A stretch of DNA of 64,000 bases from Demequina lutea (GTDB taxonomy: Bacteria > Actinomycetota > Actinomycetes > Actinomycetales > Demequinaceae): assembly GCF_013409005.1 (NCBI RefSeq), contig NZ_JACBZO010000001.1:1984001-2048000 (forward strand). Direction: 5' to 3'. Under the pieces are notes generated by a model. That model searched no databases and was not told the origin of the DNA. It saw only the letters and a program-made list of their open reading frames with translations. Of the stretch, positions 31,782 through 40,618 are shown in pieces. How positions within the stretch are numbered: position 1 is the stretch's first letter; each line of letters opens with the position of its first letter. Both the position numbers and the translations under genes were made by a program.

Positions 31782-32134
31782 TCGATGCCCCTCACATGCG
31801 TCAAGATTGCGGCGCCAGCGGGCGGGAGGGTGACCCCCACGACGTCGATCCTGATTCCGTCGAAGTGCCGCTCTTGAGAGGCGAGCCACGCCCCCGCGAG
31901 ACGCCTGAGCCGCGCCCGCTTGACGGGAGTCACGGCCTCGAGTGGCGAGCCAAACGTGGCCGACCTGCGCGTCTTGACCTCAACGGTCACGGCATCGGCG
32001 CCATCTCTGGCCACGATGTCGATCTCGCCGATCGGGCATCGCCAATTGCGGGCGAGAACCTCCCAGCCCTGTTCCTCAAGGGCGCGGGCCACGACATCCT
32101 CGCCGTGCCGCCCCACCTCGTCCTTGGCCGCCAT
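31778..32134 (-). CDS. YraN family putative endonuclease
   Basis: 118 residues (UPF0102). Motif sequence matches: GEDVVARALEEQGWEVLARNWRC, GEIDIVARDG (E-x-D nuclease-fold metal ligands) and VEVKTRRSATFGSPLEAV (the VEVK/R motif). The restriction-endonuclease-like fold is inferred from these. First gene of the yraN-comM-dprA run; DUF2469 and rnhB, which normally lie directly upstream, are displaced by inserted genes. Confidence 0.92.
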   Translation of the reverse strand: MAAKDEVGRHGEDVVARALEEQGWEVLARNWRCPIGEIDIVARDGADAVTVEVKTRRSATFGSPLEAVTPVKRARLRRLAGAWLASQERHFDGIRIDVVGVTLPPAGAAILTHVRGIE

Positions 32135-32246
32135 GGCTCACCTCCCATGGCCGACCCTGTCAGCAGGGGGCCACGGCCAGGCTCCGCGGAGACTCGCGTT
32201 GGGGATCAGGCGCGTGGCGCGAGGTTGGGGACGACACTGACGGCGC

Positions 32247-32272
32247 GCGTGCGTGCGTGCGTGCGTGCGTGC
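32247..32272. repeat. GCGT tetranucleotide microsatellite, 6.5 copies
   Basis: A run of GCGT units three bases beyond the MFS stop codon, in the 140-bp gap between that gene and yraN. The copy number could vary by slippage, but it is outside coding sequence. Confidence 0.85.
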
Positions 32273-32274
32273 AG

Positions 32275-33921
<1,647 letters not shown>

Positions 33922-34599
33922 CTAGGCGCCGATGGGACGTCGGCTGGATTCGGTGACGCGCCTGAGGCGCGGCAGAAGTTGGTGGACGAGGTCCTCGAGG
34001 GACGCCTCGCCGGAAGATTCGTGCCATTGATGTCCGACCACGTGGAGCGCACCCATGCCGACGCCGACCACCAAGATCGCCTCTTCGAGTTGGGCGGCCT
34101 CGATCAGGTCCGGGTTGGCGGTGGCAACTCGACGCTTGACGATGGTCGTGAACTCGTCTCGCTCGGCCGTCATCTTGGCCATTTGCATGGCCGCGAGTTG
34201 CGGTTCCCTGCTGAACAGATCGCGACGCGCGCGAAAAAGCGCCACATCGGGCCCGCGCTCGGCGAAGGTCCGCGCGAGCATGACGAGGAAATCTTCGAGA
34301 ATGGGACCTCGCATCCCGGTGACGAAGGCCTCGACGGCCTCTGGGGACGGCAGCTTGGATCCGATGCCGATCATGGCGTTTTCCTTGGATCCGAAGTAGT
34401 TGAAGAAGGTGCGGGCCGAAATGTCACTGGCCTCGCAGATCTGATCCACGGTGACGTGCTCGAGGCCGTTCGCCAAGGCAAGCTCGATCGCGGCCTTCTC
34501 GACACGCCTGCGAGTCGCCTCGCGCTTGCGTTCGCGTAACCCAGGTTGAGGGCACACGATGGCCTCGTCGGGCGTCTCTACAGTGTGCATGATCTGCAT
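33922..34599 (-). CDS. TetR family regulator of the adjacent efflux pump
   Basis: 225 residues. N-terminal HTH: RRRVEKAAIELALANGLEHV, VDQICEASDISARTFFNYFGSKENAM (the canonical helix-turn-helix with FFNYF). The C-terminal ligand domain is unspecific. Both ATG 34599 and ATG 34590 are possible; neither has a good ribosome site. Operator-like palindromes overlap and precede the start. Expected to repress itself and the MFS gene until a ligand binds. Confidence 0.9.
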   Translation of the reverse strand: MQIMHTVETPDEAIVCPQPGLRERKREATRRRVEKAAIELALANGLEHVTVDQICEASDISARTFFNYFGSKENAMIGIGSKLPSPEAVEAFVTGMRGPILEDFLVMLARTFAERGPDVALFRARRDLFSREPQLAAMQMAKMTAERDEFTTIVKRRVATANPDLIEAAQLEEAILVVGVGMGALHVVGHQWHESSGEASLEDLVHQLLPRLRRVTESSRRPIGA

Positions 34600-34615
34600 T
34601 CTTGCAGACTCTGCA
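34593..34615. promoter_or_regulatory. Candidate TetR operator
   Basis: TCTGCA (34593-34598), TGCAGA (34603-34608) and TCTGCA (34611... within TGCAGACTCTGCA at 34603-34615) form overlapping inverted repeats. The 13-bp TGCAGACTCTGCA is a perfect palindrome around one base. The group overlaps the tetR start codon, the usual place for an autorepressor site. Confidence 0.6.
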
Positions 34616-34675
34616 TAATTGCGCAAACTGCACCGAATGTGGTGCGGGGTGCGGGCCGCGACCGTTGCGGCGCCG

Positions 34676-35002
34676 CTAGCGACCTCCGCGCAGCTGCCTG
34701 ATGTCGGGCATCGCGTCGTCGTGGTCGAGTTCCTCAATGTTGACGTCCTTGAACGTCACCACGCGCACATTGCGCACGAGCCGCGCGGAGCGGTAAACGT
34801 CCCACACCCAGGCATCGGCCATCGTGACCTCGAAGTAGATGTCGGCGCCCACCGATCGCACCTGCAAGTCGACCTTATTGCACAGGTAGAAGCGGCGCTC
34901 GGTCTCGACCACGTAGCGGAAGAGCCCAACGACATCACGGTACTCCCTGTAAAGGGCGAGTTCCGCCTCGGTCTCGTAGTTCTCCAGGTCTTCGCTGCTC
35001 AC
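34676..35002 (-). CDS. DUF2469 family protein
   Basis: 108 residues from the GTG at 35002 (SSEDLENYETEAELALYREY). DUF2469 is an actinobacterium-specific small acidic protein recognised by DVVGLFRYVVETERRFYL, YFEVTMADAWVWDVYR and RVVTFKDVNIEEL. Function unknown. It is nearly always between rnhB and yraN; here about 2.5 kb of efflux genes lie on one side and 8.5 kb of sugar genes on the other. The frame continues 10 codons upstream but lacks family similarity. Confidence 0.9.
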   Translation of the reverse strand: MSSEDLENYETEAELALYREYRDVVGLFRYVVETERRFYLCNKVDLQVRSVGADIYFEVTMADAWVWDVYRSARLVRNVRVVTFKDVNIEELDHDDAMPDIRQLRGGR

Positions 35003-35104
35003 CTCACCATCATGGCCGATATCGCGCCGCACTGTGGCATCGCGACGCCGAAACTGGAAATGATTGACACACGACGAGACTTAGTCATATAGTTCTTTTA
35101 GTTG

Positions 35105-35120
35105 TGAACAAAGGAGTTCA
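35105..35120. promoter_or_regulatory. Inverted repeat over the ROK gene ribosome site
   Basis: TGAAC (35105-35109) and GTTCA (35116-35120) flank the AAAGGA ribosome-binding sequence. The region upstream (35080-35105) is AT-rich for this genome with TCATATAGTTCTTTTAG, a likely promoter. A candidate autoregulatory operator for the ROK repressor. Confidence 0.45.
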
Positions 35121-35123
35121 ATC

Positions 35124-36338
35124 GTGGCCATTTCCTCGGCCCGCACCGACACCAACCGGGCGGCCATACTCGCTCATATTGGTGCGCACGGCGCCACATC
35201 CCGCGCGGATCTGGCGCGCGTTCTCACACTCTCCCCCGCACTCATCACCAAGTTGACTCGCGACCTCCTTGACGACGGCTTACTCACAGAACTCGAACAC
35301 AGTCCCTCGCGTGGTGGCCGGCCGGCCCTACTGCTCGGCCTGACTACGGGCAGCTTCGGAGTGATCGGGGTCAAGGTTGCGCCCGATCACCTCACGCTCG
35401 TGGAGGTCAATCTCGGCGGCACTGTGACTCGCACCGCAACGGAGCAGTTCGACGCGAGCCACACCATGGCGCTAGCGCGCCTGTCCGCCACAGTAAGCAA
35501 CTTCTGCTCCCACTCCACTCACGCCAACCTCCTCGGGGTGGGCGTCGGCTTGCCGGGCAACGTCCTTGAACAGAGCGAAGGCGTGGTGGACTCCACCCAG
35601 CTCGGTTGGAGCCAGTTGCCACTGGGGCTCACCTTGCGCAACGCGACGGGCCTACCCGTCCTCATCGACAACAACGTCAACGCTCTGGCGCTCGCGGAGT
35701 CACTCTTCGGCACGGGCCGCGGTCACGAGAACTTCTTGGTGGTGACCATTGGCACCGGCATCGGAGCTGGAATCGTCGCCGGAGGCGCCGTAGTGCGCGG
35801 CCACTCGGGCAATGCAGGCGAGATCGGCCACATCCCTGTCGCGGAGAATGGGCCCCGCTGTCAGTGCGGCGCGCTCGGATGCCTCGAGGCCATCATCGGC
35901 CAGGCGGCGCTCATCGAAACGGCTCGGCGTGAAGGCGTCATCGGAGCCAATGCCAGCATCGCCGCCCTTGCCAGCGTCGCAAGCGGTGGCAGCGAGGCGG
36001 CACAACGCATCTTCGCCGAGGCGGGACACCTCCTTGGGCGCGCGATAGCGGGCGTCGTCAACACCCTCGACCCGGAACTGATCGTGATCCTTGGCGAGGG
36101 CGCCGAGTCGTGGAAGCACTGGTCCCTCGGCTTCGAGCCGGCTTTACGCTCGTCCGTCATGCCACGCAAACGAGGAATCGAAGTGGCGGTCGAGGGTTGG
36201 CAAGACGACAGGTGGGCCCAAGGGGCGGCCTCCCTCGTATTGTCGACACCGTTCGACGCCGACGGCGCCTCCGGCGAACAGGGCCGCCTAGTTCGCGAGC
36301 GTCTCATGGAGCCGCGCGGCAGCAGGAGCTCCTCGTGA
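35124..36338 (+). CDS. ROK family transcriptional repressor
   Basis: 404 residues. N-terminal winged helix (RAAILAHIGAHGATSRADLARVL, SPALITKLTRDLLDDGLL) plus a sugar-kinase-like ROK domain with VIDNNVNALALAE-type motif (LIDNNVNALALAES), TIGTGIGAGIVAGG, and the zinc motif GHIPVAENGPRCQCGALGCLE (GHxxx...CxCGxxGCxE). Start GTG 35124 after AAGGAG. First gene of the sugar operon; its stop overlaps the first permease start. Likely represses the operon and releases on an alpha-glucoside or sugar phosphate (inference). Confidence 0.93.
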   Translation: MAISSARTDTNRAAILAHIGAHGATSRADLARVLTLSPALITKLTRDLLDDGLLTELEHSPSRGGRPALLLGLTTGSFGVIGVKVAPDHLTLVEVNLGGTVTRTATEQFDASHTMALARLSATVSNFCSHSTHANLLGVGVGLPGNVLEQSEGVVDSTQLGWSQLPLGLTLRNATGLPVLIDNNVNALALAESLFGTGRGHENFLVVTIGTGIGAGIVAGGAVVRGHSGNAGEIGHIPVAENGPRCQCGALGCLEAIIGQAALIETARREGVIGANASIAALASVASGGSEAAQRIFAEAGHLLGRAIAGVVNTLDPELIVILGEGAESWKHWSLGFEPALRSSVMPRKRGIEVAVEGWQDDRWAQGAASLVLSTPFDADGASGEQGRLVRERLMEPRGSRSSS

Positions 36339-37285
36339 GCACACGTCCCGTGACCTCGCGGCTGAACCTCGGTTCCGCGCCGCGCCGCAACGTCCGCACA
36401 CCCACCCGCGCATCGCGTCACCGTCGGCACACCCTGATCGCGCTCACCTTCCTCGCCCCCTCGGCGCTCCCACTGCTCGTTTTCTCCCTGATCCCCATGG
36501 TCCGGGCCATGTGGACCAGCCTCCACAAGTGGAACCTCATTGGACCGATGCGCTGGGTGGGTTTCGACAACTACGTCCAACTAGTAAAGGATCCCGACAC
36601 CCGCGCCGCGTTCGGGCACACCGTGTACTACATCGTGGGCTACTTCCCTCTCGTCTTCGTCGGAGGCCTGGCACTCGCGTTGGCTTTGAACCGCGCCATG
36701 CGCGGCCGCAATTTCGTGCGCGGTCTCTACTTCCTTCCCGTGGTCACGAGCTGGATCGCCGTCGCGCTCGTGTGGCGCTGGCTCCTCAACCCCTCGGTGG
36801 GAATCGTCAACAAGGTGCTCGAGGCCGTGGGCATCGACGGCCCCGGTTGGTGGACGGACCCCTCATGGGCAATGCCGTCGATCATCTTCGCGAGCGCGTG
36901 GAAGGACCTGGGCTTCGTCATGGTGATCCTGCTCGCGGGACTCCAGACCATTCCCGTGGACGTGCAAGAGGCCGCGACCATCGATGGCGCAGGGGCATGG
37001 CGGCGCCTGTGGTCCGTCACCCTGCCGCTCCTGACGCCCTCAATCTTCTTCGTCGTGATCATCTCCTTGATCAACGGCTTCCAGGTCTTCGACCAGGTCT
37101 ACGCGCTTACCGGTGGTGGGCCCGCGGGCTCGTCGGAGGTCGTGGTTCAACGCATCTACGACCTGACGTTCCGATACGGACAGGCGGGCACCGCGTCGGC
37201 GCTGTCATGGCTGCTGGTCGTGGTGGTGCTCGCGGTGACGTTGATCCAGATGCGCGGCGAGAAGAAGTGGGTGACGTATGTCTAG
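36335..37285 (+). CDS. Carbohydrate ABC transporter permease (MalF/UgpA type)
   Basis: 316 residues. About six membrane spans; the EAA loop QEAATIDGAGAWRRLWSVTLP contacts the ATPase. N-terminal part is basic (SRLNLGSAPRRNVRT). The GTG at 36335 overlaps the ROK stop (GTGA) and has AGGAG six bases upstream. The start in a long upstream open frame inside the ROK gene is rejected. Works with the second permease, the binding lipoprotein, and an ATPase encoded elsewhere. Confidence 0.94.
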   Translation: MSTRPVTSRLNLGSAPRRNVRTPTRASRHRRHTLIALTFLAPSALPLLVFSLIPMVRAMWTSLHKWNLIGPMRWVGFDNYVQLVKDPDTRAAFGHTVYYIVGYFPLVFVGGLALALALNRAMRGRNFVRGLYFLPVVTSWIAVALVWRWLLNPSVGIVNKVLEAVGIDGPGWWTDPSWAMPSIIFASAWKDLGFVMVILLAGLQTIPVDVQEAATIDGAGAWRRLWSVTLPLLTPSIFFVVIISLINGFQVFDQVYALTGGGPAGSSEVVVQRIYDLTFRYGQAGTASALSWLLVVVVLAVTLIQMRGEKKWVTYV

Positions 37286-38123
37286 CCACACTCACACCCG
37301 GACCCGGACCCGGACCCGCGCCGGCACCATCGCCCTGAACTCGATCGTCGTCATCGGCGCACTCGCCATGGTGTTCCCGTTCGTGTGGACCCTCTCGACC
37401 TCGCTCACGCACGGCGCCGGCCTGTCGGCGACCCCGAGCCTCATCCCGAGCCACCCCTCTCTGGACGGATACCGCGAACTCTTCACGCGCACCCCGTTCG
37501 CCCGCGTGGTCCTCAACTCGATCGGCCTCGCTGTCGCCATCACGGTTGCCCAGCTCGTCACGAGCACGCTCGCCGCATATGGCTTCAGTCGCTTCGAGTT
37601 TCGCGGCAAGAAGGCAATCTTCGCGACGTACCTGGCGACCATGATGGTTCCGTTCCAGGTGCTTCTCGTGCCGCTGTTCGTATTGATGCGTGACCTGAAG
37701 CTGCTCGACACCTACCTCGGCGTACTGCTGCCGTCCATCGCGAGCGCGTTTGGCGTCTTCCTGCTCCGCCAGGCAATGAACACCATCCCCCGCGAACTCG
37801 ACGAGGCCGCGACGCTCGACGGCGCCGGCCACTTCCGAATCTTCTCGCGCATCATCGTGCCCAACATGCTCCCGGCGCTCGCGACGCTCTCAGTCTTCGC
37901 GTTCATGAGCAGCTGGAACAGCTTCCTGTGGCCGCTAATCATCCTGCGTTCCGACGACCACAAGACGCTTCCGCTCGCCCTCGCTTCGCTCCAAGGCCAG
38001 TTCACGACCCAGTGGGACGTGATCATGGCCGGCTCCATCGTCAGCATCATCCCGATGCTCACGCTCTACATCTTCGCCCAGAAGTACATCATCCAGGGCG
38101 TAGCAGGCTCGGGCCTCAAATAG
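37278..38123 (+). CDS. Carbohydrate ABC transporter permease (MalG/UgpE type)
   Basis: 281 residues. Six spans and the EAA motif DEAATLDGAGHFRIFSRIIVP. It starts eight bases inside the end of the first permease. The N-terminus is unusual: SHTHTRTRTRTRAG, from a repeated hexanucleotide, giving an alternating Thr/His-Arg cytosolic stretch before the first span. The rest is ordinary for the family. Confidence 0.94.
   Translation: MSSHTHTRTRTRTRAGTIALNSIVVIGALAMVFPFVWTLSTSLTHGAGLSATPSLIPSHPSLDGYRELFTRTPFARVVLNSIGLAVAITVAQLVTSTLAAYGFSRFEFRGKKAIFATYLATMMVPFQVLLVPLFVLMRDLKLLDTYLGVLLPSIASAFGVFLLRQAMNTIPRELDEAATLDGAGHFRIFSRIIVPNMLPALATLSVFAFMSSWNSFLWPLIILRSDDHKTLPLALASLQGQFTTQWDVIMAGSIVSIIPMLTLYIFAQKYIIQGVAGSGLK
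37296..37318. repeat. ACCCGG hexanucleotide repeat inside the permease gene
   Basis: Three exact and one near-exact ACCCGG unit encoding Thr-Arg repeats at the N-terminus of the second permease. In-frame (six-base) changes would alter only the cytosolic N-terminal length. Confidence 0.8.
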
Positions 38124-38157
38124 CCCGGGATCACCCAGTAACCAAAGGAACCACACC

Positions 38158-39426
38158 ATGCGCAAATCAGCAATCGCGGGGGTCGGCCTTGCGGCCGCCC
38201 TCGGCATGACGCTTGCGGCGTGCTCGAACTCCAGCCCAGACCCCACGGGCAGCAGCAGTGGCGCCCCCGTCGCGAACGCACCGGTCACGATCACGTACTC
38301 GAATTTCATCTCCAATAGCGGAAACGAGGGGAACCTCAAGACAATCGTCGACGCATTTGAGGCGGCAAACCCGAACATCACCGTTGATGTGAAGACGCTG
38401 CCATACAGCGACTACTTCACCGCGCTCCAGACCGACCTCGCGGGCGGCACTCAGGCCGACGTCTTCGACATCGAGTACGCCAACTACCGGGGCTACCAGG
38501 CCGATGGCGTGCTCGCTCCGCTCAAGGGAGTCGACACTTCGGCCTATCGCGCGTCGCTCGTCGATGCCTACGCGACCGACGGCACCTCGTACGCACTGCC
38601 GACGTCGTTCTCCACGGTCGTCTTGTTCTACAACAAGGACCTCTTCGACAAGGCCGGCGTCTCCTACCCGACGTCCAGCTGGACGTGGGCCGACGAGAAG
38701 GCTGCGGCCGAAAAGCTCACACAGGGCGACGTTTTCGGCGACTACCAGCCGATCAGCTACTACGAGTTCTACAAGACGCTGGTGCAGGCGGGAGGCTCGT
38801 TCCTGAACGCGGACGGCACCGCTGTGGCGTTCAACTCTCCCGAGGGCATTGCCGCTGCGCACTGGCTCGTAGACAAGTCAGGTTCCGTCATGCCCACGGC
38901 CGAGCAGGGTGCGGGTACGCCGGACTTCGACACCGGCCTGTTCACCGCCGGCAAACTCGCGATGTGGCACACCGGCATTTGGCTGTTCGGCACCCTTGCA
39001 GCAGACACCTCGCTCAACTGGGACATTGCCGTCGAGCCGGGTTCGGCTCAGCAGGCGAGCGCCGTGTTCTCGAACGCCGTTGGAGTGTCGGCCACGTCCG
39101 AGCACAAGGACGCCGCTCAGAAGTTCGCGGAATTCCTCACCAGTTCCAAGATCATGGTGGACATACGCCTCAACTCCGGTTGGGAACTTCCCGCGATCGC
39201 GGATGACGCACAGCTCGCCCCCTACCTCGACAAGGGTGCGCCCGCCAACCGGCAGGCCGTGTTCGACTCGCTCAAGGGCGTCGCACTACCCCCGACGATC
39301 GGCGACAACCAGGCACAGATGCAGGACCTCGTCGGTCAGGACCTGACCGAGGCCGCGGCTGGCCGTATGACGGTCGAAGAAGCGCTGGCGAAGGCTGAGA
39401 AGGAGATCAACAAACTCCTCGGCTGA
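38158..39426 (+). CDS. Sugar-binding lipoprotein of the ABC transporter
   Basis: 422 residues. Lipoprotein signal with lipobox LAAC (Cys22) then a Ser/Gly-rich linker. Extracellular solute-binding type 1 fold: NLKTIVDAFEAANPNITVDVK at the N-lobe, DVFDIEYANYRGYQADGVLAPL, and WHTGIWLF in the C-lobe. Captures an oligosaccharide for the two permeases. Preceded by AAAGGAA 8-14 bases upstream. A strong hairpin follows the gene, which may set expression above that of the following enzymes. Confidence 0.94.
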   Translation: MRKSAIAGVGLAAALGMTLAACSNSSPDPTGSSSGAPVANAPVTITYSNFISNSGNEGNLKTIVDAFEAANPNITVDVKTLPYSDYFTALQTDLAGGTQADVFDIEYANYRGYQADGVLAPLKGVDTSAYRASLVDAYATDGTSYALPTSFSTVVLFYNKDLFDKAGVSYPTSSWTWADEKAAAEKLTQGDVFGDYQPISYYEFYKTLVQAGGSFLNADGTAVAFNSPEGIAAAHWLVDKSGSVMPTAEQGAGTPDFDTGLFTAGKLAMWHTGIWLFGTLAADTSLNWDIAVEPGSAQQASAVFSNAVGVSATSEHKDAAQKFAEFLTSSKIMVDIRLNSGWELPAIADDAQLAPYLDKGAPANRQAVFDSLKGVALPPTIGDNQAQMQDLVGQDLTEAAAGRMTVEEALAKAEKEINKLLG

Positions 39427-39437
39427 TCTCGCGCGAA

Positions 39438-39474
39438 GCCTGGTGGCGGCGCCCAGTAATCGCCGCCACCAGGC
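39438..39474 (+). terminator. Intercistronic hairpin after the binding-protein gene
   Basis: A 14-bp perfect stem, GCCTGGTGGCGGCG (39438-39451) and CGCCGCCACCAGGC (39461-39474), with a nine-base loop, located 12 bp after the stop codon. No T run follows, so it is more likely an mRNA-stabilising or attenuating stem, as after malE, than a full terminator. Confidence 0.6.
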
Positions 39475-39514
39475 CCTCACACCGTACCCCTGGCACCCCA
39501 AGAATTGAGAACAC

Positions 39515-40618
39515 ATGTCCACGGTCGAGAACGCGTCGAATGCGGATCTGGCGGAGCACTCGCGCGCCATCATCCGGATTCTGCAAACCCCCGAAGGCGC
39601 ATACCCCGCGAGTCCCGAGTTCTCGGCCTACCGCGGCTACTGCTGGTTTCGCGATGGCGCTTTCATCGCCGACGCGATGTCTGCATGTGGCGACATCGAC
39701 TCCGCCGAGGCGTTCTTCGGGTGGTGCGCATCCACCACCATGCTGCACGGAGACAAGATTCGGGAGGCCGTCGCCGCCGCACGCTCCGACGCCCCACTCT
39801 CGGATTCCGACATGCTGCCCGCACGGTTCCACTTCGACGGCTCTCGAGGCGAAAGCGACTGGACCGACTTTCAACTCGACGGCTACGGCACCTGGCTCTG
39901 GGCGCTCGGCGAGCACGTCGCGCGACACGCAACTGACTCGCAGCCCTATCGCGAAGCCATCGAACTCACGGTCGCGTACCTTGCCTCCTCCTGGGAACGC
40001 CCCTGCTACGACTGGTGGGAGGAGAGCCTCGACGAGCTGCACATCTCGACCCTTGGCTGCATTGGCGCCGGCCTGGATGCTGCCTCCCGCATGGGCGTGC
40101 TCGACCTCGCACACGCCGAACTGGCGGCCTCCACCGCTGCGGCCATCCGCGACTTCGTTCTCACGGAAGGCGTGATCGACGGCCACCTCGTCAAGTGGGT
40201 AGGGTCGGCCGCCGTGGACGGCTCGCTCACGTCTCTCATCGCGCCCCTCGGTTTCATTGCAGCCGACCACCCGGTCGCGCGCGCAACCGTCGACGCGGTC
40301 GAGGCCGACCTCGCGGTGGCCTACGGGGTACACCGCTTTGTCGTTGACACGTTCTACGGAGGCGGCCAGTGGCCGCTGCTGAGTTGTTTCGCCGGCCTCG
40401 CGCGTGCCGCCTTAGGCGAGCCAGAGCGCGCCGCCGACTATTTGGCGTGGGCCATGTCGACCGCCACGGAGACGCTGGACCTTCCCGAACAGGTGGACCA
40501 CCACCTGCTGGCACCCGACCGCAAGCAGGAGTGGGTCGACCGGTGGGGCGAGGTGGCAACCCCGCTGCTGTGGTCACACGCGATGGTTCTTCGCCTTGCA
40601 AAGGAGCTTGAACGATGA
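39515..40618 (+). CDS. Glycoside hydrolase family 15-like protein
   Basis: 367 residues, cytoplasmic (no signal peptide). An (alpha/alpha)6 barrel related to GH15 glucoamylases and glucodextranases: YRGYCWFRDGAFIADAM at the N-terminus, DGYGTWLWALGEHV, CYDWWEESLDELHIST with the candidate general acid Glu, and the C-terminal DLPEQVDHHLL, in which the E of LPEQ corresponds to the general base. It is shorter than typical GH15 proteins because the N-terminal beta domain is missing. Expected to cut alpha-glucosidic bonds in imported oligosaccharides; substrate not settled. Confidence 0.82.
   Translation: MSTVENASNADLAEHSRAIIRILQTPEGAYPASPEFSAYRGYCWFRDGAFIADAMSACGDIDSAEAFFGWCASTTMLHGDKIREAVAAARSDAPLSDSDMLPARFHFDGSRGESDWTDFQLDGYGTWLWALGEHVARHATDSQPYREAIELTVAYLASSWERPCYDWWEESLDELHISTLGCIGAGLDAASRMGVLDLAHAELAASTAAAIRDFVLTEGVIDGHLVKWVGSAAVDGSLTSLIAPLGFIAADHPVARATVDAVEADLAVAYGVHRFVVDTFYGGGQWPLLSCFAGLARAALGEPERAADYLAWAMSTATETLDLPEQVDHHLLAPDRKQEWVDRWGEVATPLLWSHAMVLRLAKELER

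Noticed and set aside
35861..36580. Open frame opposite the ROK/permease junction
   Set aside because: Product has no domain and lies antisense to two clear genes.
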